A stretch of DNA of 64,000 nt, taken from Acidobacteriaceae bacterium (lineage in GTDB: Bacteria; Acidobacteriota; Terriglobia; Terriglobales; Acidobacteriaceae). The notes under the pieces were generated by a model, which was given only the letters and a program-made list of their open reading frames with translations, was not told the origin of the DNA and did no database searches. Location: NCBI GenBank assembly GCA_035944135.1, contig DASZBM010000002.1, positions 620,001 through 684,000 of the forward strand, written 5' to 3'. Positions within the stretch are counted from its first letter, which is position 1. Each line of letters opens with the position of its first letter. A program made the translations under genes and the position numbers. Below are positions 62,239 through 64,000 of this stretch, piece by piece.

Positions 62239-63717
62239 TCAGATTTGGTTGCCGATGGAAATGTGTTTTGTTTCGAGGAAGGCATCCAGCCCTTCAATTC
62301 CAAGCTCGCGCCCCCATCCGCTTTGCTTCACGCCACCGAATGGAGCACTACTGACGGTGGGTGCACCATCGTTGATGCCAATCGTTCCCGCCTCGAGCCG
62401 CTCGCTGAGACGCAACATCCGATTGAGGTCGGAAGTCATGGCATAGGCGCTCAGGCCGTAGGGAGAACTATTTGCACGCTCCAGCACCTCCTCTTCTGTT
62501 TCGAAGGTGGAGATTGGCGCGACGGGAGCAAAGGTCTCCTCACACATGCAGGTGGCCGAGGCTGGAACATCATCCAGAACCGTCGGCTCGATAAAGAACC
62601 CTGTCAGGTTCCCGATGCGTTTGCCGCCTGTGAGGAGGCGGGCACCCTTGCTCACCGCGTCTTGTACCTGCTGCAGAGCTGCGTCCACGGCAGACTGATT
62701 GATAAGTGGGCCGACGTCGATTCCTGGTTCGAGGCCGGGTCCGGTGCGAAGCTTCGACACGGCCGCGCAGAATCGGTCGGTGAACTCCTTGTGGATCTTC
62801 TTCTGGACGTAAATACGATTGGCTGCAATGCAGGACTGACCTGTATTGCGGAACTTTGCAATCACTGTCTCGCGCACAGCAACGTCGAGGTCACAGTCAT
62901 CGAAGACCAGCACCGGAGCAAGCCCGCCAAGCTCGAGGCAGAGGGGCTTGATTGTCTCGGCTGCATTTCGAATCAGAAGGCGGCCAACTTGCGTAGATCC
63001 GGTGAAACTAACCTTTCGACAAACCGGGCTCGAGAGCAGGTTCTCCGAGATCATTGCCGCATTGCCGATAACTAACTGAAAGACGCCACGCGGTATACCT
63101 GCAGTCTCCATACATTCCGCAAGATGTACGCCAGACAGAGGCGTTTGGCGGGCAGGCTTCAGGATGACAGGGCAGCCTGCGGCCAAAGCTGGCGCCACTT
63201 TGCGAACGGAAAGAACGAGAGGGAAGTTCCACGGCGCAATCGCCCCTACGACTCCAATCGGCGTTTTCACGATCAGATGCCGCTTGCCCTTCACTTGGTT
63301 CGGAATGCTGCGTCCGTAGACGCGGCGCGCCTCCTCGGCGAACCAATAAAGGTGATCTGCAGACATCGCAACCTCACCCTCACTCTGTGCAAGAGGTTTT
63401 CCGTTCTCCAGAGTTATCGTCCGCGCGATTTCGGTTCGCCTGCGTATCAACTCATCCGCAACGCGGCGCAGGATATTTCCGCGCTCCAGAGCGGAGAGTT
63501 GTCTCCACTCGCGAAACGCCTTGTCTGCTGCTTCAAGTGCGGCCGTGACATGTTCCTGTTGGATCGAGCAGACTTTTGCGAATGGTTTAGCAGTGGAAGG
63601 ATCGACGACCTCCATCTGTTCCGGTGTATTAATCCACTTACCGGCGATATACGAGCCATACGGATGCTGCTTGTCCTGCGAAAGGTCCGTCTTTTCTCCA
63701 ATTACAGTCGTCGACAT
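62239..63717 (-). CDS. NAD(P)-dependent aldehyde dehydrogenase
   Basis: A 492-residue aldehyde dehydrogenase of the succinate-semialdehyde/lactaldehyde group. The coenzyme segment PIGVVGAIAPWNFPL, the catalytic Glu in LCLELGGLAPVL, and the catalytic Cys in RNTGQSCIAANR are present. The C-terminal ETFAPVAPISTF and APFGGVKQSGWGRELG are also typical. Closest types by motif include GabD-like and lactaldehyde or sulfolactaldehyde dehydrogenases. Its ATG immediately follows the stop of the GntR gene (no space), and 26 bases separate it from the SAF-domain gene. Confidence 0.92.
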   Translation of the reverse strand: MSTTVIGEKTDLSQDKQHPYGSYIAGKWINTPEQMEVVDPSTAKPFAKVCSIQQEHVTAALEAADKAFREWRQLSALERGNILRRVADELIRRRTEIARTITLENGKPLAQSEGEVAMSADHLYWFAEEARRVYGRSIPNQVKGKRHLIVKTPIGVVGAIAPWNFPLVLSVRKVAPALAAGCPVILKPARQTPLSGVHLAECMETAGIPRGVFQLVIGNAAMISENLLSSPVCRKVSFTGSTQVGRLLIRNAAETIKPLCLELGGLAPVLVFDDCDLDVAVRETVIAKFRNTGQSCIAANRIYVQKKIHKEFTDRFCAAVSKLRTGPGLEPGIDVGPLINQSAVDAALQQVQDAVSKGARLLTGGKRIGNLTGFFIEPTVLDDVPASATCMCEETFAPVAPISTFETEEEVLERANSSPYGLSAYAMTSDLNRMLRLSERLEAGTIGINDGAPTVSSAPFGGVKQSGWGRELGIEGLDAFLETKHISIGNQI

Positions 63718-64000
63718 CTATTTCACCCACTGCGGTATAAATTTTCCTTGCCGTGCGAGCGTTTCGATCATCTCTCGCGCACCAACAACATGATTGCGTG
63801 CCTGACGCTCAGCCTCTTCTGCAAAGTTGTGCTCAATGGCTTCGACAATCCGATGGTGCTCGGCATGAATCACCGCCGGCTCGCGATATGCTCGGACTGT
63901 CATGCCGAGCGCGCGATATGTCTGCGAGAGTCGCATGAGTGTGTTGTTTCGTGCCAGCTCCACGATGCGCAGGTGAAATTGGCGATCGACTGACGCTGTC
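63718..64000 (-). CDS. GntR-family (FCD domain) transcriptional regulator, C-terminal part
   Basis: The gene runs off the right edge; about 93 C-terminal residues are visible. The ligand-binding FCD domain pattern is clear: DRQFHLRIVELARNNTLM, then HAEHHRIVEAIEHNFAEEAE, with the His and Asp residues that bind a metal or carboxylate in this family. The N-terminal winged-helix DNA-binding domain is outside. Members sense sugar acids or other carboxylates and usually repress the neighbouring catabolic operon. Its stop is directly followed by the aldehyde dehydrogenase start, so the two share a transcript. Confidence 0.85.
   Translation of the reverse strand, partial: TASVDRQFHLRIVELARNNTLMRLSQTYRALGMTVRAYREPAVIHAEHHRIVEAIEHNFAEEAERQARNHVVGAREMIETLARQGKFIPQWVK

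Overview
The window is 64 kb of a G+C-rich bacterial chromosome. It looks like an acidobacterium of the Acidobacteriaceae/Terriglobales type. The inference rests on gene content: a hopanoid block (ispH, shc, hpnH, hpnA), paired DUF1800/DUF1501 secreted proteins, a complete tol-pal locus, a fused 2-oxoacid dehydrogenase E1, an imuA-imuB-dnaE2 mutagenesis cassette, and many signal-peptide proteins with no recognisable family. No rRNA or other species marker is present, so the taxon is inferred and not proven.

Layout. 1-9.9 kb: end of a YyaL-like thioredoxin-domain protein, a minus-strand mscS/marC pair, three tandem paralogous secreted coiled-coil proteins, fused E1 alpha-beta, and the DUF1800/DUF1501 pair. 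10-18.6 kb: an alpha/beta-hydrolase with a degenerate triad, a Rieske ferredoxin, two tiny genes for secreted His/Cys/Arg-rich peptides (each with its own terminator), carA and carB, an unknown secreted protein and a DHDPS-like pseudoenzyme. 18.7-24.1 kb: tolQ-tolR-tolA-tolB-pal-cpoB on the minus strand. 24.4-33.4 kb: recN, an overlooked 49-residue metallothionein, then ispH-shc-hpnH-unknown-hydrolase-hpnA. 33.5-47.7 kb: PAP2 phosphatase, a three-domain GH18-like/NodB/GT2 envelope polysaccharide protein, a membrane glycosyltransferase, a LolA-like protein, serS, purH, a TPR protein, a dGTPase and tRNA-Glu. 47.9-53.8 kb: imuA-imuB-dnaE2 with overlapping genes. 54-64 kb: two convergent carbohydrate or organic-acid catabolic clusters. 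The plus-strand one holds a PMI-like cupin, a TIM-barrel isomerase, a mutarotase, a sodium symporter and a small membrane protein. The minus-strand one holds a GntR regulator, aldehyde dehydrogenase, a split UxaA/SuyAB-type lyase, an Ldh2-type dehydrogenase and a D-2-hydroxyacid dehydrogenase.

Two families of short dispersed palindromic repeats occur between genes from 13 to 41 kb. One has the core CTAAAG. The other has the form GATYCC..GGRATGACA followed by an A/G-rich tail. One repeat has become the coding 3' end of a gene.

The strongest candidates for something undescribed are the paired His/Cys micro-peptides (11.76-12.22 kb), the 58.7-64 kb operon whose gene set matches that expected for sulfolactate or a related acid as well as it matches a sugar acid, and several family members that have lost catalytic residues.
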